Shown here: one piece after another, positions 16,416 to 23,864 of the stretch
Layout of the letters: the number at the start of each line of letters is the position of its first letter
Numbering within the stretch: the stretch's first letter is position 1
Assembly: GCA_944389815.1 (NCBI GenBank)
Contig: CALXNS010000066.1
Span: 1-54,935 of the forward strand
Direction of reading: 5' to 3'
Origin: an uncultured Victivallis sp.
GTDB lineage: Bacteria > Verrucomicrobiota > Lentisphaeria > Victivallales > Victivallaceae
Length of the DNA: 54,935 bases
Position numbers and translations under genes: made by a program
Notes under the pieces: model-generated
Told to the model about the DNA's origin: nothing
The model's input: the letters and a program-made list of their open reading frames with translations, nothing else
The model's database searches: none

Positions 16416-18808
16416 TTATGCTGTTCTCCTTTCTGAAAAACCTTCCTGGCCAGCCACGCATTGAGGCTTTTGGCGACGAGCGCGCAGAGTGCCAGACCGA
16501 GAATCGTCGTTATCTTGTAACGGTTCCCCGCCTGGGAACCGATCAGAATGTAAAATCCAATCGTGCTGAATGTTACAAGAATGATTTCATCCCCGTAGGA
16601 TTTGACCAGTGCCGGCAATCCGGCGGAATACGGTTGACTGAGCAGCGCAGCAGAATTGCGGCGCTTTCCCGCCGCGCGTTCGTCGACCGGCAGGATTTCC
16701 CCATCCACGTAACGAAATCTCCCTTGCGCAAGCAAAAAGGCGAGCGTCCGGCGGAAGAGCACTTCCGGATATCCCCACGTATGCATGATCTTCTCCGGCG
16801 TGCGCCGTCCGGTTTCCGGATTCCGGAACCGGGCGATGCATTTTTCCAGATTCGCGGCCAGTTCGGGGAGGGTGACCGGCAGCAGATGCAGAAGGAATCC
16901 CCACCAGACCGACCGGCCGGTTTTCTCCGGGAAATGAATGTTCCAGCACTCCTCTGAATAACGGCAGAAAATATTGAACTCATACGCGCCTTCGGCGAAG
17001 ACGCCAAGCAGCTCATCCGGACATTTTCCGCTTGTGCCGATCACCCGGCCGAATCCGGAGACGTGCCGGCAGTAATGGTTGTCCGCAAAGCGCGCCGCAT
17101 CGTCGAACAATTTCTGGAGAACGGGAAAATATTCCGCCGGAACAGCCGGGAGAATCCGCCCCTGCCGCACCGGCGTGATGAACGCGGTCGCGACGAGAAA
17201 GGAAACAAGTTTGCTCTTCAGCTCATAAATCAGGATCGAATTCGTCCGGCGGGCGATTTCCCGGTCGGCGGGGGCAAGCAAATTGCGCTGCGTCAACTGA
17301 TCGAGCCACAAATCTGTCAGATCGTCCCGCCGCAGCACTTCGCGAACCCGGAGCCGGCCGGGATACAACCGGGCCGTCCAGCCCAGGCCGATGTCTGGAA
17401 AGCTGTAATCGCGACCGTAACTGGTCAAGTTGGAGTGAATATCCTGTTGAAACCGGATATTCAACGCGACTGCAAGATTGATTTCTTTTTTATCTTCTTT
17501 ATGGATAATATTTTGTGCTGTGTGGTCTTCCTGCGTTGCGGATTCGCCCGCAAGCGCATCGGAACTTTGCGGAGTCGTCTCCGGCTGCGAACCGCCGGCA
17601 GGTGCATTCGCATTCGGAGCGGTTTCGGCCAGAGCAGACGGTTGCGGGGCAGTTGCGTCGGCGGCCGTGGGCGTCCCGCTTTTTCTTTTGGCGGCATGTT
17701 TCTCTGAGGGGATGATTGTGCCCGCCTCATTGATGAATAAATTGGCGTAGGCGTACGGAATTTTGGCGTGCCCGGGGATTTCGTTCTCCCAAGCCCAGGT
17801 CGCCGCCCAGCTGTTACGGACGATGAAATATCCGCCGCCGGGCACGAACGGTTCGTCCTGATAACCGACAATGAGCATCTCGTGGCCGCCGCTCGATTCT
17901 TCCAGAACACGCCGGTTATTGAAGTCGTACAGCGGCATCCCGAACCACCCGGTACGCTTGGTGAATGGATTGCAGACCCACGAATCGAAGGTGGTAATCC
18001 CGATGGAGACCGGCATCGGCCGGCGTGTCGCATTGCCGCAGAGGTAACTTTTGATTTCTTCGATGCTGTTGGGGGCGCTCAGCAGATGGCATTTGTCTTG
18101 AATCCGACGCGAAAGGGCGTCGTCCTGCAAACCGTCGGGAACGGGAAGCTGCCCGCTGTTTCCCTGGATGACCGTTTGGGCATAGGGCCAGCAATCATAC
18201 CGGCAGACGCCGCTGTCGCGCAACGCGGCGAACGCGTATTTGAGAAGACTGCCTTCGCGGTTGTTCGGATTTACCTCCGAATTTTCCAGTATTTGGCAGA
18301 GCTGTTCGACGGGTATGAGTTTCGGCGGAGTGCCGATCTGTCTGCAAAGTTCTTGAAGGCGATATTGGAAATCAGGCGAGGTTTCACTCCATTTCTGCCG
18401 GCGCAGAAGTTCCAGATCCCGGGAAAAGAGTTTCATTTCGATAAGCTTCATCTGGGCATACAAATATTGTACACTCAAACGTTCCGAACTTTCCAGATAA
18501 TATTCGGTCAGCGCGGTGGCGGCATGGGCGACACAGGTTCCGCGACTGGCCTGATCGGACACCGGAAGCAGGGAATCGGCCAGTGAGAACGAGGAGGGAA
18601 AACGCGAATTTTCCGCGAAATTATTCCACTTTCGGCAGGAATTGGAGGCGCGCCGTCTGGTGTCCTCTCTCTCCGCCCTGGTGATGGCGAAGCCGAATGT
18701 GCCTGCCGGTGCGAATTCGCCGGTTCGGTCGCTGGCCAGTGTCGCTCTGGCGCATTCGTAATGCTCCTGACTGATGAAGCCGAGATTGCAAAGTTCCTGT
18801 TGGGTCAT
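16412..18808 (-). CDS. Membrane-anchored papain-like (C1) cysteine protease
   Basis: 798 residues. The N-terminal half is a papain-fold peptidase: oxyanion Gln86 and nucleophile Cys92 in DQASRGTCVAHAATAL, catalytic His309 in SGGHEMLIVGY, and Asn332 in FIVRNSWA. RGTC replaces the usual CGSC, as in some bacterial C1 members. There is no signal peptide or propeptide. A Pro/Ala/Thr-rich linker (about 365-430) leads to a second helical domain, then two hydrophobic segments near the C-terminus (ILVTFSTIGFYILIG and ITTILGLALCALVA). The catalytic domain is thus probably cytoplasmic and tethered to the inner membrane. It is coupled to the ESCRT-III-like genes and may process a subunit or the anti-sigma protein; that is inference. 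Confidence 0.88.
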   Translation of the reverse strand: MTQQELCNLGFISQEHYECARATLASDRTGEFAPAGTFGFAITRAEREDTRRRASNSCRKWNNFAENSRFPSSFSLADSLLPVSDQASRGTCVAHAATALTEYYLESSERLSVQYLYAQMKLIEMKLFSRDLELLRRQKWSETSPDFQYRLQELCRQIGTPPKLIPVEQLCQILENSEVNPNNREGSLLKYAFAALRDSGVCRYDCWPYAQTVIQGNSGQLPVPDGLQDDALSRRIQDKCHLLSAPNSIEEIKSYLCGNATRRPMPVSIGITTFDSWVCNPFTKRTGWFGMPLYDFNNRRVLEESSGGHEMLIVGYQDEPFVPGGGYFIVRNSWAATWAWENEIPGHAKIPYAYANLFINEAGTIIPSEKHAAKRKSGTPTAADATAPQPSALAETAPNANAPAGGSQPETTPQSSDALAGESATQEDHTAQNIIHKEDKKEINLAVALNIRFQQDIHSNLTSYGRDYSFPDIGLGWTARLYPGRLRVREVLRRDDLTDLWLDQLTQRNLLAPADREIARRTNSILIYELKSKLVSFLVATAFITPVRQGRILPAVPAEYFPVLQKLFDDAARFADNHYCRHVSGFGRVIGTSGKCPDELLGVFAEGAYEFNIFCRYSEECWNIHFPEKTGRSVWWGFLLHLLPVTLPELAANLEKCIARFRNPETGRRTPEKIMHTWGYPEVLFRRTLAFLLAQGRFRYVDGEILPVDERAAGKRRNSAALLSQPYSAGLPALVKSYGDEIILVTFSTIGFYILIGSQAGNRYKITTILGLALCALVAKSLNAWLARKVFQKGEQHK

Positions 18809-18817
18809 TGTGAACCT

Positions 18818-18831
18818 CTGTAATCTTACAG
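18818..18831. repeat. Short palindrome at anti-sigma/protease junction
   Basis: CTGTAA-TC-TTACAG is a perfect 6-bp inverted repeat overlapping the stop codon of the zinc-finger gene and lying 10 nt ahead of the protease start. It could modulate translation of the protease or be chance. Confidence 0.3.
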
Positions 18832-19554
18832 AAAGATCAGATCGCCGTCACTGATTTTTCCATTGAGGAAGATGAATTGAACCGACGGGTTGCTTAATCC
18901 TTCACAGAAGACGTTGTATTGTATCGTCGCATTTCCGTCGCGAACTTGAAGGTGCGAACCAAACAGCACCAGCGTGCCGAACGGAATTTTTTCATCGAGA
19001 TTATCAGTCAGAGTGATCCTCAGTTCCGTCGTTGCCGTCGGCGCGGTCGGCAGCTCCAGTTCGGCCCGCCAGTAGAAGGGATCAGCGTGATCGCATTTTG
19101 CGCCGAAAACGATCGTAATCGGCACGGCGTTTCCATCGGAACGGGCCGCTCGCCGCCCCCGGCCCTTTGACGGCGAGACCGCATAGGAGTCGACTCGGGA
19201 AGAAGATGTCGCGTCGGCAGTCGACGCGAAGGCGTCAGCGCTGTTCGTCGAGGCGAATGCGCCTCCCGGGAGCAGATCGAAAGCGGAAGAATCCGGGAGC
19301 AGCGTGAAGGAGGCGACCAGTTCGCGCAATTTATCCCAGAGCGACCGCCGGTCGAGCCGTCGGGCGAGAAAGTTTCGCACGGATTGAAGTTCCTCCCGGG
19401 TGCATTCCGTCGAAGGCTGGAGCGTATCCAGAATCTCCCTGAACTCCCGGGCGCACTCCGGACAGACGAACACGTGCGAGGCGATCGCCGCATTGGATTC
19501 ACACAACGGGTTTTCCGCGAATGCGACCAGCTCTTCCTGTGAATAACATTTCAT
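18826..19554 (-). CDS. Zinc-finger anti-sigma-like protein
   Basis: 242 residues from the ATG at 19554, preferred over one at 19572 because GAGGAG lies 10 nt upstream and no overlap is needed. The N-terminus holds the ZAS/zf-HC2 signature: Cys3 and His27-x3-Cys31-x2-Cys34 in SHVFVCPEC. That fold binds and inhibits ECF sigma factors. Unlike most anti-sigma factors no membrane helix is evident. A Ser/Ala/Thr-rich linker joins a C-terminal beta-rich domain (PITIVFGAKCDHADPFYWRA onward). It starts 7 nt after the sigma gene stop, the usual sigma/anti-sigma arrangement. The tail could sense a ligand or dock to the protease. Confidence 0.8.
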   Translation of the reverse strand: MKCYSQEELVAFAENPLCESNAAIASHVFVCPECAREFREILDTLQPSTECTREELQSVRNFLARRLDRRSLWDKLRELVASFTLLPDSSAFDLLPGGAFASTNSADAFASTADATSSSRVDSYAVSPSKGRGRRAARSDGNAVPITIVFGAKCDHADPFYWRAELELPTAPTATTELRITLTDNLDEKIPFGTLVLFGSHLQVRDGNATIQYNVFCEGLSNPSVQFIFLNGKISDGDLIFL

Positions 19555-19561
19555 GGCCGAA

Positions 19562-20134
19562 TCACTCCTCATATTTCTCCCGTAATTTCTTCATGTCTTT
19601 CACGGCACGCGAAAAAAGTTGATTGACATTGTCTTCCGAACTGATATTCAACATGTTCTTTATATCCGCCGCCGACATCTCGTACTTCACTTTCAACAAA
19701 TGCACATAGGCACGCATCGGGTTTTCGCGCCACAATTCGCTGAAACATTTTTGAACCACCTCCCACTCTTCAGAAAACGTTTTGGGTGCGCTTTTATTAT
19801 CAAGGGGGGGAAAAATCGGATCAACTGACACTGGTCGCGTATTTTTTTTGCAGTATTCGTAAATCAGCCCGCTGACGTAATACTTCATCCAGCCGAACAG
19901 GCTTCCCTTGCCGCTGTAATTGGCCAGCTTTTTCCGCACGATCATATCATCGAAGAAGATATCAAACACCTCCTCGCGGCTCAGGGCGCGATCATACAGA
20001 ATCGCGGCGATGCTTCGCCGCCGCAACACCGGCAGTACGGCGTTCACGAACACTGTCTCCCATGCCGCGGGATCTCCGTCCCATAATAATTTCACCAGTT
20101 CCTTATCAGCAGCTCTCCTGTCATTGTTCTCCAT
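19562..20134 (-). CDS. ECF-like sigma-70 family RNA polymerase sigma factor
   Basis: 190 residues from the ATG at 20134, which has TGGAGA 8 nt upstream; longer in-frame starts lack a ribosome site. Region 2 is seen at about 10-97: LLWDGDPAAWETVFVNAVLP, then SGKGSLFGWMKYYVSGLIYE, matching the core-binding and -10 recognition helices. Region 4 (about 135-185) ends in a helix-turn-helix with MSAADIKNMLNISSEDNVNQ. There is no sigma 1.1 or region 3. It would direct polymerase to promoters of this operon or others and be held by the zinc-finger protein encoded next. Divergence from standard ECF groups makes the exact group uncertain. Confidence 0.85.
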   Translation of the reverse strand: MENNDRRAADKELVKLLWDGDPAAWETVFVNAVLPVLRRRSIAAILYDRALSREEVFDIFFDDMIVRKKLANYSGKGSLFGWMKYYVSGLIYEYCKKNTRPVSVDPIFPPLDNKSAPKTFSEEWEVVQKCFSELWRENPMRAYVHLLKVKYEMSAADIKNMLNISSEDNVNQLFSRAVKDMKKLREKYEE

Positions 20135-20181
20135 TACGATTTCTCCAGGTATGAATGATTCGGAATTCGACGACACGACAA

Positions 20182-20225
20182 CCCATCCGATTCCGCAGAA
20201 ATAATTTCCTGTGTGAACGGATGGG
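20182..20225 (-). promoter_or_regulatory. Stem-loop in the leader of the sigma operon
   Basis: In the 5' leader, about 50 nt before the sigma start, CCCATCCG (20182-20189) pairs perfectly with CGGATGGG (20218-20225). The loop contains a further partial pairing (CAGAAATAATTTCCTG). Placement suggests a role in translation or attenuation of the operon; not matched to a known riboswitch. Confidence 0.4.
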
Positions 20226-20389
20226 GCGTAATGAGTTGATAACAAATTTTTTTACCCCGGAAATCCTTTGTCGGAGTCTTCGTTTCCCGGCAGTTGGCCG
20301 GGTCGGTTCCGGGCGGCGGAATGTGAATGCACGTTCTCCTCTTCCAGGATCCCCTCCGCGGTTGTGATAAAAGATTTTCATCCGCAATA

Positions 20390-20418
20390 AAAATAGCACG
20401 TTCGGGGCGTTGTGTCAA
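20390..20418 (-). promoter_or_regulatory. Sigma-70 promoter of the ESCRT-like operon
   Basis: On the minus strand TTGACA (20413-20418) and TATTTT (20390-20395) are separated by exactly 17 nt. Transcription would begin near 20383, leaving a leader of about 250 nt before the sigma gene. The match to the housekeeping consensus implies basal expression independent of the encoded sigma factor. Confidence 0.75.
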
Positions 20419-20463
20419 TAAATTTAAGACGAATTTTTAAGATTAATTTACCGCGAAAACAAA

Positions 20464-20504
20464 AAAATCCGCCTTCTCTCCGAACGGGAGAGTTGGCGGA
20501 TTTT
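20464..20504 (-). terminator. Intrinsic terminator of the BNR-enzyme gene
   Basis: AAAATCCGCC (20464-20473) pairs with GGCGGATTTT (20495-20504); a further 6-bp stem (20476-20481 with 20487-20492) lies inside a 2x2 internal loop. On the minus strand a run of seven T follows. It lies about 60 nt past the stop of the BNR gene and isolates it from the sigma operon promoter downstream. Confidence 0.85.
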
Positions 20505-20565
20505 CCCGATGAGTTTTTTTGTGTGTGGCAATCTCTGATTATCGGGTGGATTCCCTGACGTTACA

Positions 20566-21717
20566 TCACTTCGCAAATTTTCGGAACTCCTTCACCCGGT
20601 GGAAGGTGACGAGGTTGTTGTTGTGCGCACTCTCGGCACGTTCATCTCCGGAACGGCTCAGCACCAGCAGGTCGTCGCCGTGAATCAGCAGTGTGGCGTA
20701 GTGGCGTGAACCGTTTTCACTCGGGCCGACGGCAACCAGCCCCGCGAAGGTCCAGCTGAAGAGATCCGGCGAATAATAAAGTCCGAGCCGGCGGCGGCTG
20801 CAATGAATTCCATCTTCCTGAGACGCAACCATCCAGTAGAGTTTCGATACCGGATCGTAATCGAAATGAAACTTCAGGTTGCCGCCGGGGAAGGGAATGT
20901 AGAAGAGTTCCCGGCCTTTTTTCGTCCGAAGCCGCTCAATCGACAGCGATCCGTCGGGATGTTCCACGCCTTTGAGGATTGCCGCAATATCGTTCGCTCC
21001 GGTTTCGGCGCGCATCAGAAGCAGCACACTCCGATCCTCCGGATCGTAGAAGGGATGCCCGGGATCGTAAATGCGTCCGACACTGGTCTCCAGAATCCCG
21101 GGCGTCGAATCGCACCACGGAATGCCGGAGGGGCGTGCCGCGTCCATGACCGGATAGGGATTGAACGCTTCCGAGAAGCACCAGTTCGCCCGATCCGTCA
21201 GGTCGGCATCGACCCGCGCCGACATCAGAACCGGGGCGACGTCCGGCCAGGTTTTGTTGCCGAGGCGCTGTTCATAGGCGACGTAGAGTTTTCCGTGGCG
21301 GAAATCCACCCGACCCGCGCTCTGGTGCCAGAGGTGATCCGCTTCCAGCGTAACCGGTTCGCTCCAGCTTTCGCCGTTGTCATTACTGCGGCTGATGACC
21401 AGACGGCCGCTGTGCCCGAGCAGGTAAAGCGCATTGCCGGACTTGAAGAGGATTTCGTGCATCATCGGCACCCGGTTTTGCGCTTCGCGCCAGCTTGCAC
21501 CGTCATCGTCGGACAGCAGAATCCGTATCTGGTTGCCGGTGGGCCAGTCGCCGAAATCGGAGCGGGGGCCTTTCAGTTGTTCCGTTCCCGGACCACCAAG
21601 GTCGAAGGCGGCGATGAGCCGTCCGCTCTCTCCTTCGACAATGGCGGGGGTATAACAGTAAATGGAGCCTGGATCGGGGGATTCAAACAGAATTTTTTCA
21701 TCGGCAATCAGATTCAT
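20566..21717 (-). CDS. Cytoplasmic sialidase-fold (BNR repeat) hydrolase-like protein
   Basis: 383 residues from the ATG at 21717 (AAAGG upstream; residues encoded ahead of it look non-native). Two Asp-boxes, SDDDGASW and SNDNGESW, mark a six-bladed sialidase-type propeller. A late RHYATLLIHGDDLLVLSRSG segment is typical of BNR enzymes in glycan loci. No signal peptide, so action would be in the cytoplasm on sugars imported by the neighbouring symporter. True sialidases carry an arginine triad that I cannot place with certainty, so the substrate is open. It has its own promoter and terminator. Confidence 0.82.
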   Translation of the reverse strand: MNLIADEKILFESPDPGSIYCYTPAIVEGESGRLIAAFDLGGPGTEQLKGPRSDFGDWPTGNQIRILLSDDDGASWREAQNRVPMMHEILFKSGNALYLLGHSGRLVISRSNDNGESWSEPVTLEADHLWHQSAGRVDFRHGKLYVAYEQRLGNKTWPDVAPVLMSARVDADLTDRANWCFSEAFNPYPVMDAARPSGIPWCDSTPGILETSVGRIYDPGHPFYDPEDRSVLLLMRAETGANDIAAILKGVEHPDGSLSIERLRTKKGRELFYIPFPGGNLKFHFDYDPVSKLYWMVASQEDGIHCSRRRLGLYYSPDLFSWTFAGLVAVGPSENGSRHYATLLIHGDDLLVLSRSGDERAESAHNNNLVTFHRVKEFRKFAK

Positions 21718-21756
21718 GGAGGAGAGCCTTTCTGAAGGTTCGGATATGGTATGTTT

Positions 21757-21785
21757 ACGATAGCTCTCCGCAGCGGAAATGTCAA
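21757..21785 (-). promoter_or_regulatory. Sigma-70 promoter of the BNR-enzyme gene
   Basis: On the minus strand TTGACA (21780-21785) and TATCGT (21757-21762) are 17 nt apart, about 40 nt upstream of the start codon. It lies immediately beyond the symporter terminator, so the gene can be expressed independently of the large operon. Confidence 0.7.
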
Positions 21786-21821
21786 GCCTGGATTGCCGGA
21801 ATGTGCTGAATTGTTTGTGAG

Positions 21822-21860
21822 AAAAAATTCTCCCATGCCGCTTCACCGGCACGGGAGAAT
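21822..21860 (-). terminator. Strong intrinsic terminator after the symporter
   Basis: ATTCTCCCATGCCG (21827-21840) pairs with CGGCACGGGAGAAT (21847-21860) with one mismatch and a 6-nt loop. On the minus strand it is followed directly by TTTTTTC. It ends the glycan operon about 50 nt after the symporter stop. Confidence 0.9.
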
Positions 21861-21911
21861 ACACACGGGAATGTTTTTTCATTCAACTCGAAGCAAATGC
21901 CATGAGCCGAC

Positions 21912-23864
21912 TCAGTGATGTTCCACCCAGCCGTCGTCGTGCACGTCGCGCCGTGCGTTGCGCAGATCGTGATAGAGTTCAATCATGTCCCGCGTGCCGC
22001 CGATGAGGAAGATCACCGTGGTGATCGCTCCGATGACCGCTCCGACGATCACGTACCAGATCCAGAACGACGCCCACCGGGTGGCGTCCATGTAACCGGC
22101 ATATTCCAGAACCGCCAGCGCCACGCCGACGATGAACCAGAGAATCGTCCAGCCGAGCCCGGCGAAGAAGATGAATTTATCCCCGGTCGTGAACTCCTCC
22201 GTGAAACCGAGCGCCCGAATCCCGCTGACCGGATGAGCGCTTTCGCTGTCGGCGTAACGGTTGCGGTGGAGCATTTCGTCCAGATTGAAGTCCGGTTCGT
22301 GTTTCACGAAGCGCTCCAGCAATGAAACGAGAATGTAGACGCCGATCGCTCCGGCAATCGAGATCCCGAAGCCCCATTGTTCGTTGATGAGCGGGCGCCC
22401 CTCCGCATTGCGGAACCATGCCGGCAGCCACGAACAGAGTACGATGTTGCCCACCGCCAGCACCGATCCGGTCGTCAATGCGCTCCAGGCGCCCAGGGTC
22501 GAACCCTTCTTCCAGTAGAGGCCGCCGATGATGACGGAACCTGCTCCGCCCATGAAGATTGCTCCGGTGATGTTGCAGTATAAATAAATATATTGCGTCT
22601 GACGGTAGAAGTTGCTGATGAAGAACGCCACCACTCCGACGAAGACGATCGACAGTTTCAAAAGTTTCATGTGCGTTTCCGGCGCGAACGGCCGCCCGCG
22701 CAGCGGCATGATGATGTCCTGCACCATGATGCTGCCCCAGCTGTGCATGTAGGTGTTGTCCGTGCTGAGCATCGCCGCGAACATCACCGCGGCAAATAAT
22801 CCGATCAACCCCGCCGGAAGCAGTTTGAGCAGTACCACCGGCACCACGAGCTGGTCGCGCAACTGGGGATTCTCCACGGAATCGAGCACGTGATGAACCT
22901 GATCCGACAACGGGATGAATTCCACGTGATTCATCACCACCAGTGCGCAGATCGGAATGAAGAGAAACAACATGTTCTGGGCGATCGCCCGCCAGGTGCC
23001 GAGCAATCCGGCCATCTTCTGTTCGTGCGGTGATTTGGCCGCGACCTGAAATCCCTGCGACCCCAGCCAGGCGCCGACGCTGTAGAAGGCGGCGACCGTA
23101 TTGATGATGAAGAACCACGGGTTGAAATCGCGGATCGAATTGCTCTGGAAGGGATCTACCAGCGATTTGCCGCTGGTTCCGCTGAGCGAAACCAGCGTCG
23201 AAATAAGCATCTCTTTGTTGAAAACGCAGAAGAGGAAGATCAGAAGCACGAGGAACACCACGTTGCAGAACATTCCCTGAATGAAGTCCGTCACCATGAT
23301 GGCGATCTGACCGCCCGACGTCGCGAACCAGACCCCGAGCGCAAGCACCAGCATCACCAGCAGCGGAAACGTCGGCAGCGTGATGAACCCGAGATCCCAA
23401 TGGGACGGAATCCCGCAGAAATAGGTGAAGAACCGAACCGAAACCGCCGGGAAAATTCCGTAATTGGCCACGCCGGAGATCCAGGCGAGAATTCCGGCGA
23501 AAATCCGGAATTTCCGGCTGTAACGCATCTCCAGAAACTGCGCCAGCGTCAGCGCTCGCGTCTCCCGGAAACGGTAGAGCACCCACCCGGAGAGCGCCGA
23601 AATAATTCCGATGATTCCGGTGATGAATCCCCACCAGACCGGAGAGAAGCCCGCGGCGTAATTCATCTCAAACGCGGCGATGATAGTCACCGCTCCCACG
23701 CCGGACATCCCCGCCGAAATCGACAGCAGATAGCGGCCGCCCAACCGTCCGGCCGCCAGAAAATCGGCGCTCGAACGTACGAATTTCCGGCTGCCGAGCA
23801 GTACTGTGACCAGGAAGGCCAGCAGTGCGGCCAGAATCGTCCAGTCGAGCAGATTCATATTCAT
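21912..23864 (-). CDS. Sodium:solute symporter (SSS family)
   Basis: 650 residues, about 13-14 membrane helices. The N-terminus NLLDWTILAALLAFLV, then RSSADFLAAGRLGGRYLLSI and MSGVGAVTIIAAFEMNYAAG, is typical of SSS proteins found in sialic acid, myo-inositol and glycan loci. It imports a solute with Na+ across the inner membrane. The ATG at 23864 overlaps the metallophosphoesterase stop as ATGA, so translation is coupled. Substrate is inferred to be a sugar released by the enzymes of the operon. A strong terminator follows. Confidence 0.92.
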   Translation of the reverse strand: MNMNLLDWTILAALLAFLVTVLLGSRKFVRSSADFLAAGRLGGRYLLSISAGMSGVGAVTIIAAFEMNYAAGFSPVWWGFITGIIGIISALSGWVLYRFRETRALTLAQFLEMRYSRKFRIFAGILAWISGVANYGIFPAVSVRFFTYFCGIPSHWDLGFITLPTFPLLVMLVLALGVWFATSGGQIAIMVTDFIQGMFCNVVFLVLLIFLFCVFNKEMLISTLVSLSGTSGKSLVDPFQSNSIRDFNPWFFIINTVAAFYSVGAWLGSQGFQVAAKSPHEQKMAGLLGTWRAIAQNMLFLFIPICALVVMNHVEFIPLSDQVHHVLDSVENPQLRDQLVVPVVLLKLLPAGLIGLFAAVMFAAMLSTDNTYMHSWGSIMVQDIIMPLRGRPFAPETHMKLLKLSIVFVGVVAFFISNFYRQTQYIYLYCNITGAIFMGGAGSVIIGGLYWKKGSTLGAWSALTTGSVLAVGNIVLCSWLPAWFRNAEGRPLINEQWGFGISIAGAIGVYILVSLLERFVKHEPDFNLDEMLHRNRYADSESAHPVSGIRALGFTEEFTTGDKFIFFAGLGWTILWFIVGVALAVLEYAGYMDATRWASFWIWYVIVGAVIGAITTVIFLIGGTRDMIELYHDLRNARRDVHDDGWVEHH

